NCBI GenBank assembly: GCA_964036155.1
Contig: OZ038422.1
Location: 10,377,201-10,441,200, forward strand
Reading direction: 5' to 3'
Source of the DNA: Diploscapter coronatus
Taxonomy: Eukaryota > Nematoda > Chromadorea > Rhabditida > Rhabditidae
DNA: 64,000 nt
Shown one piece after another: positions 25,501 through 37,680 of the stretch (the stretch's first letter is position 1; each line of letters opens with the position of its first letter). Position numbers and translations under genes: made by a program. The notes beneath the pieces were generated by a model. It made no database searches. It saw only the letters and a program-made list of their open reading frames with translations, and had not been told where the DNA came from.

Positions 25501-28356
25501 AAGTTTCATTTTTTTTTAGATACCCAAGTAGACGGAAGCCTATTAATTGCGTAGCTTGTGTCAACTAGATATTAAAATTTTGAAACGTACAAATTTGCTG
25601 ATGTTTGCCGCGTAGATGTGGGGTTGTTTGTCCAGAGTGCGACTGCCGATTTTGATCATTACGTTGATCAGATCCAGATTCGCCTGTTGACCATTCAGGT
25701 GATTCAACTGAAAATAGAATAGTCACCCTAATTATTAGCTTAAGTAGGATAATTAAAGGTAGTCAATTGTCCTAATCATCTTTATTTACCTACCTGCACA
25801 CTGTACGGAACATTACGCTCGTTTTCGTCGTAGCCCCAGTCCTGAATTTCGAAATTTTTTACTTTTGATAAACTCCGTTGATGGTATAGATCTACCAGAA
25901 AAGTGGAATTTTGAGAATTTGTGAATATTTTGAAGCATATATTGTGTTAATGAGAAAAAAGAAGAAACGACTCGAGAAGAACATTCAAGCTATATGTTTC
26001 TTGAAACATAAGATTCCTCATAAAGAACACATTGAAACGAATTGATTCGTCAAAATAAGTTCTATCTTTGAAACTTATGAAAAAAAAACTTACCCGACAA
26101 GAAATGCCGCCGATGAAAAACCCGCCCGTCGTTTGCAGAGGTTCGCCACGAATGCCGCTACTTCGAACCTGAAAAATCCCATACTTCAAATGAGTTACTT
26201 AAAAATGCAGAAAGTAGCTTGCCTTATGAGGTTTGGTGCTATTTTAAAGTTTTGAATTTTTCAGATACTCTAATTTTGTAAGAAAATGGATACCAAGTGA
26301 TACTCCTGCAGAAACGCGTCCAGACCCGATGCGCCACCATCGGTGAAAACGATGAAAATGTCACGGTACCAGTAGATTTGGTCTGAAATTTACAAACTTT
26401 TAGCATAAAGTAAGAAAAGTATAAAATAAAAAGTATGTTTCAAAACATATAATTTTGTCATGCAAACTAAAATAATATTAACGGTTCCAAAAGGTTTACG
26501 TATGTACAAAAATACCTTTAGCATACTGGGCGAAAGCGATGAGCGCGGCTGTGGAGCGTGGATGCTGGTTGAAATCGACGGCGAACAGCATCGCCTCAAC
26601 GCCAGTCGAGCGTTTCGCCCTAACTACCGTGTAGAGGTTCGTTCCTTTTGAATTCTAGAAATAATCCTGATTTCTGGCAACCATTATTATTATTATTCTC
26701 AATAAATTTTTTATCTAGTCTGAAAAAAACTTGAAAAATGTCCAATTTGAAAGAATAAACTTTTTGGAATGATCATAAAATAAGTTCAGAACTACAACTG
26801 GATCCAATAGTTTGACTGCTTTTTTGAGAAAAAATACTAAATTCATGAAACCTACATGAAAAGCGACATTGGACGTCCAGTTCTGGCTGAAGCATGGCAG
26901 ACCGGCTCGCTGCAAAAGGGACTCGCAAATGATCGACGATTTTTCGGCGCTGAAAAAATCTTAAAATACGAAGAAAAACAGATCGAATAAGTATAGTACA
27001 TTTTTTCGAACACATAATTTAGAATCTTATCTAAAAATTTAGAAGAATAATCAAGAAAAATTATTTCTGAAAGGGCATAATAATGGCCGGAAGAAAAGTT
27101 TGAAAAATGAGAATAACGACTGGGAGATAAAGTAAAGCAACACAGGGATATTCGTAGTTCAATTTTTTCGTAAACCGAACCGCGAACACTTCTGAAAGCA
27201 AATTTTCTGGAACCTACACGGACTTGGCCTGTTTGAGATTGAAGGCGAGCTCATTGGCCAACCCGCCGCGGTCGAATTTCTCTGTCACATAGCCAGGCAT
27301 CAGACTCGGCTCACTCATGCTGGAAAAGAAAGGGTTTTTCTTAGAAAAAAGATTACATATGTTTCAAGAAACTTTGTACAAGATTCGCTAGAATTGGATT
27401 CAGTGCTTGTATATCACCTCAACTATAAGGGAAAAATATTTTCAGCATTTTCATTAAAATGATTCTCCAAATTCAAATTTTATACCAGTCCCCTATATCC
27501 TCTAAATGCTCAACCCGTACTCGAGTTGCTAGTGAGTTTTTCAGAAGTAATGAGAAATTCGGACTTACTAGGTGGTCATGACCATGTCCTCCTGCAAAAC
27601 AAGGTGAAGGTAGGCGAATCCGGCCAGGTAGATCACCATCGATCCGAGGAAGAACCGGTAGAAATACTCCAAATTTGTTTAATTACCAAATTTATAACAA
27701 CTGATGTCAGGAATTGATGGGAGTGGTTAGACATCTAACGTTAAGTAATTCCAATCAATTTTGGGATAATGGTCACCCCTACCCTATTCTACCATATCTA
27801 TTCTTTTCATTTATTTTCCCTCCTTTCTCATTTCCTTTACCTCTTCTTGATAATTTATATTAACTTATCCTACCATATAAAGCTAAAATTAGCTCAAAAA
27901 ATTATAAACTTCCTCAATTTTCACCTCTACTATATTATATAGATATAATTATTGGCTTTAACGTATCAAATACTATGTTTTCGTTCACTATAATTTGAAA
28001 ATTTTCGAAACAGGAATTTTTACTTGAAAATTTGCACGAATCTCAAATCTCTAAAGAATTTCCTATACTGCACGAAACTTCCGAAGAATAACAAATTTCA
28101 AATTAACTTTACTCACTCCAGGTTTAACTTCGGTTTTAATCAGACTTCTCAAAACTCGACTCGCAAAAATAGTATCTTTTCTAGGGAAAAAAACAAAACT
28201 TGCTACTTTCCTCTCGGCATACTATTTTTCCTACGAATTTAGTTGGTTTATAGGAGCCGAGTCTTGAGAAGTCTTTTTTTTATTTTATTTTTCACTCACC
28301 CCGCGAACCCAGCTCTGTCTTACCCAGGGCTGAAGTTGCTCGTTGGTCTCATCCAT
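22548..28356 (-). CDS. gpaa-1: GPI transamidase subunit GPAA1 (GAA1)
   Basis: Eighteen exons give 618 residues (human 621), in frame throughout. GPAA1 is a polytopic ER membrane protein of the transamidase that attaches GPI anchors to proteins with C-terminal signals. An N-terminal membrane segment (VIYLAGFAYLHLVLQ) is followed by TTYMSEPSL (human RTYMSENAM), GGLANELAFNLKQ, GTNLYTVVRA, VFTDGGASGLDAFLQEYH, a luminal segment with HLNGQQANLDLINVMIK, then HERLHQSYFM and several membrane spans, including LAASLALTNFS. It ends with an acidic, lysine-rich tail. The first exon (28324-28356, MDETNEQLQPW) follows a TTTTCCAG acceptor but needs a weak GGAG acceptor at 27667; otherwise the start is the ATG at 27639. 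The frame at 24215-24318 was chosen by phase over a competing one. Confidence 0.93.
28142..28274. repeat. Foldback element, copy 1
   Basis: A 133-bp inverted-repeat element. The left arm AGACTTCTCAAAACTCGACT and the complement of the right arm AGACTTCTCAAGACTCGGCT match with few differences, and a second block AAAAATAGTAT is also inverted within it. A relative lies at 30970-31114. It falls in the proposed first intron of GPAA1. It resembles a small non-autonomous DNA transposon. Confidence 0.65.
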
Positions 28357-29304
28357 TTTAATTCTCTGGAAAATCTTAAAAAATTAAAAACAACGCGATT
28401 TCCCAAATTACAGATATACAAAGTACGTTACGACAACGTGTGATTTGATCAATTTTAGCTCATCGTAGAATTTTTATTGCACTCTAGTATAATTAGAAGC
28501 CTGTAAAATCGCCATATTTGTTCAGTAAATCATCTTTACAAATAGAAAATCCGTATTTAGAATAACGTCTTTGTTGCTGAGTACGATAAATATAGACGTA
28601 AAATGGTGCCGTAATCCGAAAAAGAACGAAGTTTCGGGTTACGGTGTCGAAAAATACAAAATTTGAGCCGGGGGTACACAGTAAACGAAAAATGAAAAAC
28701 GAGAAGACAAACAATTTTTGTATAGATACCAGACTAGAAAGATCATCATCAAGAAATCACCGTAATCTTGGTATTTCCAGAAAAACTATCTGAAGAAGCG
28801 ATTACGGTAACTACGAATTAATAAATAAACGAAAAATGGCAAAAAATTTGAATCACAAATGAGTAAAATCGTCTTTTAGACATGTGTTTTATGGGAAATT
28901 TTGATTCTTCGGGAAAAATGATATAAAACAATGCTGAATGGTGAAAATTGCGTGTACAAATAAAACAATTTTTGAGAGATGAAAACGGTAATCGCCAAGA
29001 CCCGTATATTTGATGTATTGACTCAAGTTATTTTTTTTATAATAAAGAAGAGTTTGAATTGAAATAAATGAAATTCCGATAAATCTTACTTTCTTTGAAA
29101 CATATTTAGCAATTTCCGCTTGAAACAAAAATTTTGTCATTTTCGAATTTCAAGAAACTAAAAACAATCATGGATTTGAACGTATTTAGAACTGCTAAAT
29201 TCCAAAAATCATATTTCATTCAAAGTTCAAAAAATCATTCTTGCACAATTTTAAATTTTCAATCAAAATAATTGACCTTTTTCCGAAATCCGTATTTTAG
29301 ACGG
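28357..29304. other. Intergenic between DHHC gene and GPAA1
   Basis: About 950 bp, AT-rich, holding the 3' UTR of the DHHC gene and the 5' flank of GPAA1. Several ATTACGGT/ACCGTAAT words occur between 28580 and 28820. No exon-like stretch has matching splice sites. Confidence 0.45.
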
Positions 29305-32083
29305 TTAGACGGAATACTCGTAAGCGGATTTGGCCAGATAGGGTTCGGACAGCGGGTTGAACCAGTAGAGACCGAACGGCCCGCCGAACACCAGCTGCAG
29401 GTTCTTCCAGTAGTTGTTATTCTGACGATCTTCGTGATCTCTGAAATTCTTAGAAATAAGTTTAAGAAAATTTTCCAAGTCGAACTATTTTTTTAGGAAA
29501 AAGCGATTCAAAATAACTTCAGCAAAATCAAATTCTTTTCTCGTTTATTACCCCTTGAATCGGCATAAAATTAGCTCCGTTTTAAAGTTTTTTTTTTTTT
29601 TGTAATTATACAAATTGAACTCACTTCCTCATGGACTCGATGGTGGTCTCGTCCTGACAGATGCCCGCAATCTGCGTGCCGAACATCACGGACGTGAAGA
29701 TCACGAACAGAATCGCTTCGAACAGAAGGAATATCTGCAGTTCAACATTTTGCACTTTTATGCTCTATCGAAGATGGTAATAGGATTTTTAAAGTCTATT
29801 TGCTGAAACCCATGAGACTTTTGCTTGATTTTGATAAATTAATAGAGCTAGGACTATGAATTGAATTAGGGGAAATTGCAACTAAATATCGCTTTCCTTG
29901 AAGCACAACCAGCTAAAATGATTTCTTCTAGGAAAAATGGTATGTTTCAAGCAAATGGATATTTCTTTCAACACCAAAATCGCTAATGCGTGTATGGCTT
30001 TTTGGAAAAAAAAAACAATTTCAAAGAAAAACTCTCCATGTACGTATCAAATTATATATATATATATATATTTCTTTTCAAAATGTCTTATAAGATGATT
30101 CATTGTGTTTCAAGCCAAAAATAAGAAAAAAAAAAAGATCTCACCAGCATAAGCGTCGTGGCAGGCGGCCCCACGGATGAGCACCTCGACCACTCGCTCT
30201 CGACACACAACATGAACTGCCAGATGCCCCAGTACAAGGCATGCGCGGAGAGGAGCGCTATGTACATCTGCAAATTCGAATATTCAGTTTTTTTTTCTAA
30301 ATAGGATATGTTTTAGAAGACTGATAACAGACGACAAAATGCGTATTGTAATAGTGGTACATTCACAGGTGTTAGATTCATAGTATCTATAAAAAATATG
30401 AAAGAAAAAAATCGAATTTTTGTTTTATGTTGCAAAAAAACGTTTTAGATTTCCTATTCTGGTGGTACATTCACACGCTGAGTTTATGGTTCGCTCAAAA
30501 ATATGAAGATGAAACTGAAATTTAAAGTATGTTTCAGAAAATTGGTTAAAGCAATCATAAAATTCAAGTTTCAATCCTTCTCCTGTTATGTGCAATAATT
30601 ACCGTAAAAAGAACGAAGAATTTTTGGTTGGCCTCGCCGACGCAGTTGTTAACCCAGGCTGAAAGATCAAAATAAAATGGAAATGATAATGAGAACAAAG
30701 AAAAATTGCAAAAACTTACGACAATGGTGATCCATTCTCCTTATGCATCGTTCGCAGACTGAACAGTGATGAGCCCTCTTCGGCTTGATGCTGCAGCACT
30801 TGTGGCATTTATAAATCACCTGGAAAGCAAATTACTTTTGTATGTTTCGAAACTTCGTTTTAAAGCTGACTGGATTTAGGATATTCGTTCCTAATTTTGT
30901 TCTAATAAAAAACCAAGTATTCAAGAAAATTAGTGTTACTTCATTCAGGAACTGCTAAAAGTTACAATTAGATTTCTCAAAACTCAGCCCGCAGAAATGA
31001 TAGCATCATTTCGAGAGAAAAGAAGCCATGCATTTTTCTCTTTATGACATAGTATTTTACTATTTTCCTGCAGATCGATTTGCGGGGTTTTGCGAGTCAA
31101 GTTCTGAGAAGTCTGATTACAAATTGCCTTAATTTCGCAAAAATCGCCGAAGAAGCAAACTTCATACCCGATTATCATCGATGGCCTGCAATCGCTCGAT
31201 GTACTCGTCGGTGGCGTTGCCCTTCGGCACGGCCCCGGGGTCGGTGAGCATCGTCTGGAAATTTGAAAATAATGTATGTGTTTCAAAAAATATTCAAAGT
31301 GGAGAATAAAATCGAAAGTATAATTCCGCGCCGCTGTTACTTAAACAATTGAATATTTATAATATTTTTCACTCGTGTACGTTTCAGGAAAACTTTAACG
31401 AATACAAGCTGCCAATCGTTCTAATGATCGTCAATCTTGTTTTTAAAAAATGATTCGAATACTAGGAAATTCTCAATTTTTGAACCAGCATAAAATATTC
31501 TGACCTTCAAATGACTGACGAAGGCGAGTATGGAGAAAGCCTCGAAGACGATCAAATTGGCGATCGTATGCTTGGTGTACGTTTCATAGGAGTGCATCAT
31601 CACGCAAGCCACACAGATTTGGCCGTACGCGATTAGAAACCTGAAATTTTAAATGAGATTTCATATTTTCATTGTTCGAGTGTTTGATAAAATTCAGAGA
31701 ATGAACGTTTAAGATTAGAACCCTGAAATCGGTACTTTTCAGGGAGTTTTCTTAGTTATCTCTTCCCGATTCTGATAGAATTAAAACTGGAATTTTGAGC
31801 TGGTTTAAAGACGTTTTTGAAACCTACTAAAAGCAATTGTAAAATAAGGAATTAGAAAAAGATCTTTTTCTTCTCCTGATACTGATTAAAATTTGCTATG
31901 AAAACGAGAAAGTGCTAACCAAAATCGACTAGTCTATTTTTGAAAGATATTAAACCTTTAATTGTTTCTTGACAAGTAAAAAAATGGAAATAATCGGACG
32001 AACCAAGTAATGACGGCGCAGACGAGTCCGCACGGGTCGGAGACGCACCACTTGCGGCCGCAGCACTGTGTCGATCGGGTCAT
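29305..32083 (-). CDS. DHHC palmitoyltransferase, ZDHHC3/ZDHHC7 type
   Basis: Eight exons encode 275 residues; all junctions keep frame. It is a membrane S-acyltransferase that moves palmitate to cysteines of target proteins, typically at the Golgi. The cysteine-rich domain reads [19 protein letters not shown], then RMDHHC, interrupted by an intron exactly inside the catalytic motif, then [15 protein letters not shown]. Membrane segments flank it on both sides (near residues 18-65 and in the half after the motif). [32 protein letters not shown] and the [13 protein letters not shown] segment place it with ZDHHC3/7. The C-terminus EYSV resembles EFSV in human ZDHHC7, a possible PDZ ligand. The start at 32083 follows a TTTTCAG acceptor by about 21 nt; the upstream ATG in the same frame is probably untranslated. 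Exons: 32004-32083, 31505-31640, 31168-31254, 30720-30819, 30603-30658, 30145-30267, 29625-29734, 29305-29440. Confidence 0.94.
30053..30070. repeat. (TA)n microsatellite
   Basis: A short run of alternating T and A inside an intron of the DHHC gene. Likely polymorphic; no function is implied. Confidence 0.8.
30970..31114. repeat. Foldback element, copy 2
   Basis: About 145 bp in an intron of the DHHC gene. The left arm AGATTTCTCAAAACTCAGCC is inverted against the right-arm complement AGACTTCTCAGAACTTGACT. An inner GCAGAAATGATAGCATC block pairs loosely with GCAGGAAAATAGTA. The same architecture and end sequence occur at 28142-28274. The flanks show ACAATT and ACAAATT, which may be a decayed target-site duplication. 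Confidence 0.65.
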
Positions 32084-33979
32084 TTCTTCAGAAAATTGAT
32101 CTATCTGAAAACCCATTCTTTCTGGGAAACTCGATATGAGGAGCATCTTGTAAACTTGATTTTATTTCCGTTAAACTGCTACTTGTATTGTTTCCGCTTC
32201 ACTTTCTCGCCTTTCAACTCAAAATGAAATCTATCTCGCGAATTTTAAATGAGTAGCTCAAAATTAACCTGATCTTTGAGTTGGAGTTATTTTTGACGAG
32301 TCTTGAACATCACAGGCCTAAACCACGACGCCAAAGGGCTGAATTCCACTTTACCGACCAGCAGACGAGTTAATTGGCCTGTAATTGAGGTAATTAACTC
32401 GGTAATTAGGGCAATTAAATATGATAATCAACGAGAAGATTCGAATAACAGATATGAAGGAATGAGTCAATAAAAGAGCGTTTTTTAGAAAGAGTACTGG
32501 TTTTACAGTGGAAAAATCAAGAAGAAAGGCGTTAGACTCGAGAATTGGTGGATAATTAGGGTAATTAAATGGTTAGTTGTTTGAAAATCGAGATAATTGG
32601 CGTGAAAATACGAACGAGACAATCAATAAGGGGTGCAATTATAGAAAGTGTACTGGGTTTACGACAGATACAAGAGTTATCGAGAAAAGAAAGTGAAGGA
32701 GAGCTCTTAGAAAAGTCGGCAACATATTTGGAGCGTTTCGAAATCTAAAAAGGAGCAAAAATAGAAATCTCAAGATAATTGCAATTTTTCAGAAAAGCTT
32801 CAAAAGAAAGTTGAAGAAAAAATTATTCTTCGAAAAAGTTCACAAACCCTCCTAAAAGTAAGATAATCACCTTTAAAATCGACATTTTCTAAGTTTTCGA
32901 TTAGTAAAGTCCGAAGGGACGCAACAAAAATGATAAATTAGAGAGCTATTGAAAAGCAAGGGAGGTCTAAAAAGTGAATAAAAGGGGGGATGCAAAAAGT
33001 GAGATAGGGCTAGAGAATCAATACGCTCTCGTTAGTTAGAGAGACTTACCTATAACTATTTTAGGTAAGTACAGCTAGAAATCTCTAGAAAAATCTGATA
33101 ATGTAATGAAGCACAAACTACACTTATGGGAAATTAGCATAAGAATGCTTTCCTTTACTTTTTCTAACTTACCTAACTTGTGACTATTTTAGGTAAGTGG
33201 ATCAAAACATGTTCAGAAATTTAAAAAATCGAGTCATATGATAAAGCATAGGGAATAAACTGCCAGTGGCTGGGCATGAAATATCACAAACTATACTAGT
33301 GAAGAATATGTATTTATTTTCTAAATGTTTGAAACCTATCTAAAATGAACATGCCTATTTTAGGCACGGGGAAAAGATTGCGTGCGACATTTTGCAAATC
33401 GCAAATTATACCTTTTCAAGGGAGATTGAAACTTTCTTGAAGATCGTGAATTTTTGAATTTTCCGTTCTAGATATTTTGAAAAAAGATAGAATTTCTTGA
33501 GAAAAAAATCTTTGGTATATAGCTACTTGCCTAAAATGTTCGAATGGAAATAATAAGTTGCAAAATTCGAGCAGATGCTATGGAAATTGATTTCTCGAAA
33601 ATTATATGATTTGAAAGTTCTAAAAGAATAGATTCTTTTCGACTACCCCAGATTTTAAGGGGAAGAATTATCAGAAGATAATGTCTGAAACGAAATGGTA
33701 AACGTTTTTCTTCACAATATTATAAATTCTAAAACCTAACCAATCTATGCTCTCAGAGTCATTTAGCAGGTTATTTTCAAATTAGAGAAGCATCTGAAAT
33801 AATTATCTCAGTCTCATTTTCCATGTAATTCCCCTTTTAGACTACAGCTAATTTGTGACGCTTAAATTTGGAACAAGTATAACTCGAATATTCATAATTA
33901 GGCAAAAGTACGAAGATCAACCTGAACTTTTTCTATGTTTACGATTTTGACGCATTTCGCTCATAATTCATATTTCCAG
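32084..33979. other. Divergent intergenic region, DHHC gene / small plus-strand gene
   Basis: About 1.9 kb. It contains a diverged tandem duplication (32390-32700) marked by TAATTAGGGYAATTAAAT and TAGAAAGWGTACTGG, and two hairpins whose arms are CTTACCTA and TAGGTAAG (33044-33070 and 33167-33198). No coding exon with matching splice sites was found before 33980. Confidence 0.5.
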
Positions 33980-34368
33980 GAAATACCTATAAATGTAACT
34001 AAGTATATGCGTGTCGAATTAAAAATGGCTATAGAATCTCAAAATATAGGTATTCTAAAACATTTCTTTTTTCTTAAAATTTCATTTTTATCCGGGAAAA
34101 GACCTTCAAAATTCCTTAGAGAAATTAAAATACCCAAACTGCCCTGCTAATTAATGTTCCCTCCCCTTTTCGAGTAGTAAGTAACTCCTCCATATTCTTT
34201 GCCTCCCTCCTCTTCCCATTTTATTTAGGTTTTCACCTCCCCTGGGACTGCGAAGGTCCAATCAACTCGGTCCCCAGGGAGACCCTAGAGGCCTTCCTAG
34301 AGCCTATCCAAGCCCTATATCCTCAACTCCCTACACTCATTTCTGGTCCAGAAGGCCTAGAATTATAA
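33980..34368 (+). CDS. Small unrecognised two-exon gene, possible first cistron of an operon
   Basis: Exon 33980-34049 follows a TTTCCAG acceptor; exon 34229-34368 follows TTATTTAG and ends in TAA. They join in phase 1. From the ATG at 34007 the product is about 60 residues. The frame is also open back to an ATG at 33935. The second exon is GC-richer than its surroundings and open for 46 codons (GFHLPWDCEGPINSVPRETL and on), which supports coding; the first is AT-rich and weaker. I recognise no domain. The stop lies about 105 bp before the acceptor of the zinc-finger gene, the spacing typical of nematode operons. Alternatively, exon 2 could be the end of a longer gene whose 5' exons I missed. 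Confidence 0.5.
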
Positions 34369-34473
34369 GCCCAGCTCCAGATCACCAGAAGATACTTCAT
34401 TTCTACTTTTAAAATATAACGTATGTTTGAAAATTGATTTCCATTTTTATTTTTTTGAATTTTGTATTCTTAG
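34369..34473 (+). promoter_or_regulatory. Possible intercistronic spacer with trans-splice acceptor
   Basis: 105 bp between the stop of the small gene and the acceptor TATTCTTAG, which lies 3 nt before the zinc-finger start codon. It contains a T-rich tract near 34450. The length fits SL2-type processing of a polycistronic transcript. No SL2-specific signal is proven. Confidence 0.4.
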
Positions 34474-34476
34474 GAA

Positions 34477-37400
34477 ATGTCCGAAAATCACTCGAAAACT
34501 TCGGACAGATCTACTGAAAATCGGTAAGTTTTTCATAATATAGCAATTTTCAAAATCTATCTAGTTTTCTTGATGAAATGCAATTATTGATCATTTTAAT
34601 CAAGCAAAAGCATCAAGAGCTCAAAAGTTTAGGGCCACCCCCACAGCGACCGTATTCATTAAGACGGAAATCGATGAGGAGATAACTTTGGAATTGGACG
34701 AAACTCCGAGAAATGAGGATGAAACGGAGAAATTCTCGCTTTCGAACTCCGGAGTTCAACCAGTGAATTGTCAAATGTGCAATTGTTCGTTCACCAACAT
34801 CGCTGATCTGCAAACCCACACGATAGAGGCACACGTGCCGAGGACGAGTGGGAGTACAGTAATGAAAGTTTAAACTTACAGGAGCCCGTCGGGTGAAATT
34901 ATTAGCCATAGTTTGTAACGATAAACTAGTGTAATGTTTGAACCTTATCATTTTTTTGCACATGAGAAAATTAGAGGTTTTTTTTAATGCAGAGGTATAT
35001 CCATGCTAATCAGTTGAATCTTCTAAATAAAATTTGTAGAAATTTCTGAAACCTATCATAAACCTTCTGAAACGATTAGTTCGCCATTTATAAAATTCAA
35101 AAAGACATTTGAAATGTGTTTCAAAGGAAGTTCATATAACGAATGGAGAAACCTCGTTGATACTCAACGGCTTAACAATAGTGATCACAAATCTAAATCA
35201 TTTCAAAATCTCGAATTACAGTGGCCTTAATTTTAAACGTTACAGTAGCTCTCACTTTAGGTCGATTCTCCCTCCTTGGTTTGCCCCCATTGCGAGCTCG
35301 GATTTTCATCTCTTCTACAATTCGCTTCGCATATGAAACAGCACATTAGCACCTCCCCATCTCCGCAAGCCACGCCCGTTTTTCTGTGCCAGATTTGCGG
35401 TCTGTCTTTCGGCAATGAACAAGTAATATTTTTTTAAAAAAAATCATACCCAAATTTTCCTAGAAAAGGCAATCTTTTTCTTCATTTCTGCACGATTTTT
35501 GCAATGCTTTGAAGCCAAAAAGATAGAAAGAACGAAGTTTGGGAAAACAAATTTCAGACCCGATTTACTCACCTAATGATCCACTTTTCTGACCACGCAA
35601 CTACGACTTTCTGTGAAACTTGCCAAATTGCGCTACCAAATGCAGGTCACGCCCATCACTACCTTCAAAGGCATTTACAACTACAGTACTTTTGCACAAT
35701 CTGTGCGCAAGTATTCGAAAGCGAGTTGGATTTTAAGGTTAAAATAACTTTTTTCTGATTTCTAGATAGGCTTTAGAATTTTTAAGATGAGGACAAAAAC
35801 CCTTGTCAGTGCGTTGATATTACACTTGGAAAGATAAAATAAAACTCGCTCTGCTCAAATACTCCTTTTATGTTTGGATAAGTTTCGGGAGAAAATTATT
35901 AGTAGAAAGTAAAGCATCTAAATGGCAGCTTCATATTCGTAGTGAGAAGTATTTTTAAAAGATGCCTATTTAAAAATTTCATGCTGAAGATAAGTTTTAG
36001 CAAAGTTCGAAAGTGAAAAAGTAAAGTTTCACTTCGACGCAAAGTCGTTGACGTCTAAAATAAACCAAAAATTGTAGCACCACTCCAGCAAGCACTCTAA
36101 TGAAGTTAGTCTCCTTCAATGTCGGCTATGCAAAATCGTCTTCGAAAACAAGGATTTGCTAATCACCCACGTGAAGTTCGTACACGACAAGTAAAAGTTT
36201 ACTCTTATGGGAAAATTGGAAAGTCCATAGTTTTTAGGCTAAATAATGATAGTAAATAAGGAAATCATATGAATTTTCCATATGTATGGCTTTTTGAAGA
36301 TAACATAAAGGCAGAAAATTTCAGAGATATCAAATCTCTTCTCTTGAACCACCGTTCTCCAGTACCTCAAAATTCCATGTCTATGAAAATTCGAGAGCCA
36401 TGCAGTCAAAAAGTGAGTTTACTGATTTTAGATTTGTACAGGAATTTTTAGAAAGTAAAACTACACTGTTCGGTTTGTGACGCCGAATTTTCGACCGACG
36501 TCGATTTGGAAAAGCATCGATTAGAAGCGCATTGCAAGGCAAGTGTTTCAAAAATTAAAAAGTGGTCAAATTTTTGAAAAATTCAATTTTTAGATACCCC
36601 ACTCAGAAAAATGTTCCCGCTGCGAAAAACCTATACCAGGAAAATCGGAATTTTTGGAGCACGCTCTAAACTGTCCCGCCTCAAATTTAAATAGTGACCC
36701 TTCGTCTATGTATTGTCCGGTTTGTAGGTAAGTTGGGAATTTTGATTTGAATTTTTGAAAAGTACATTTTTAGACAGTCCTTAAGAACCCAAATTCAACT
36801 GAAACTTCACGCTCATTTTCATTATCCCAATTCCAGTGAGGTTAAAGAAGAAGAGAAAGTAAAAAATAGATCATTTTTCCTGAAAATTCGAAATTTTTCA
36901 GTCCGTAATTACCGAAAAAGAAGCAGAATCGACGAGCCATGAGAAAATTGATGACACCGATCAAAATCTGTTGAAATCTCCGGAAAATTTCGTGGTTTGT
37001 AAGAGAATTTTTTAAATTTAAAAATAAAATTTTAGACTAACCCTGAATTCCAGACGATTTTCGACCAAATAATGGAAGAGCCGGCAAACTCACTGAAGTC
37101 AAAAATACCGTAATCCTAAAATTTAGTCGAAAAGGCATAATCACTTTTAGCACAATTTCCAAATATGTCAAGAAAAGTGAGAAGCGAAAATTGTGCTGTG
37201 GGTTAGCGTTCAAAACCAAACACCGGTACGAAAGGCATCTCAGAAAGCATGATCATATCAAGCATAAGGTGGGTGCATTTTGCAATATCATGGACTTTTC
37301 CCAAAATATTCTTTTTACTAACCCTCTTTCTCAATCATTCTAAAAAATAATTTTAAAATGTCGAAATAGAATTTTTATCCTTGAAAATATGTTTCAAATG

Positions 37401-37680
37401 AATCGATTTCATTTTTTCAACATTATGATTCAACTTGGAGAAAAGTTTACGATCTCTTATCTAAACTAAAAGTGCACAATTTTTTTTACTAAACTAAGTT
37501 AAAAATTTCGAGTCTGAGGCAATTCGTAACAAAATTTATAGGGAATCTCCGCTAAGTTTTGTCACAAATTATCCCCGACCCAAAAATTTCTAGGTGTGCC
37601 AAATTTGTGGGGAAAAAGCCACGAATCAAGAAGAGCACATGAAAATGCATCGACTGAATATTCAATCTACCGTAATTTAG
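34477..37680 (+). CDS. Multi-C2H2 zinc-finger protein
   Basis: Thirteen exons encode 497 residues, in frame throughout. After an acidic start the protein carries about ten C2H2-type fingers: CQMCNCSF with HTIEAH, CPHCELGF with HMKQH, CQICGLSF, CETCQIAL, CTICAQVF, CRLCKIVF with HVKFVH, CSVCDAEF with HRLEAH, CSRCEKPI, CPVCRQSL with HAHFH, and a final CQICGEKA with HMKMH. Several fingers are split by introns between the cysteine and histidine halves. Linkers are not the TGEKP type, and some fingers lack a full hydrophobic core, so both DNA and protein binding are possible. An acidic, serine- and threonine-rich stretch (about residues 370-430) separates the last fingers. I cannot assign an ortholog. 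Exon 36452-36538 ends with a GC donor (AAG|GCAAGTG). A TATTCTTAG acceptor lies 3 nt before the ATG. Confidence 0.88.
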
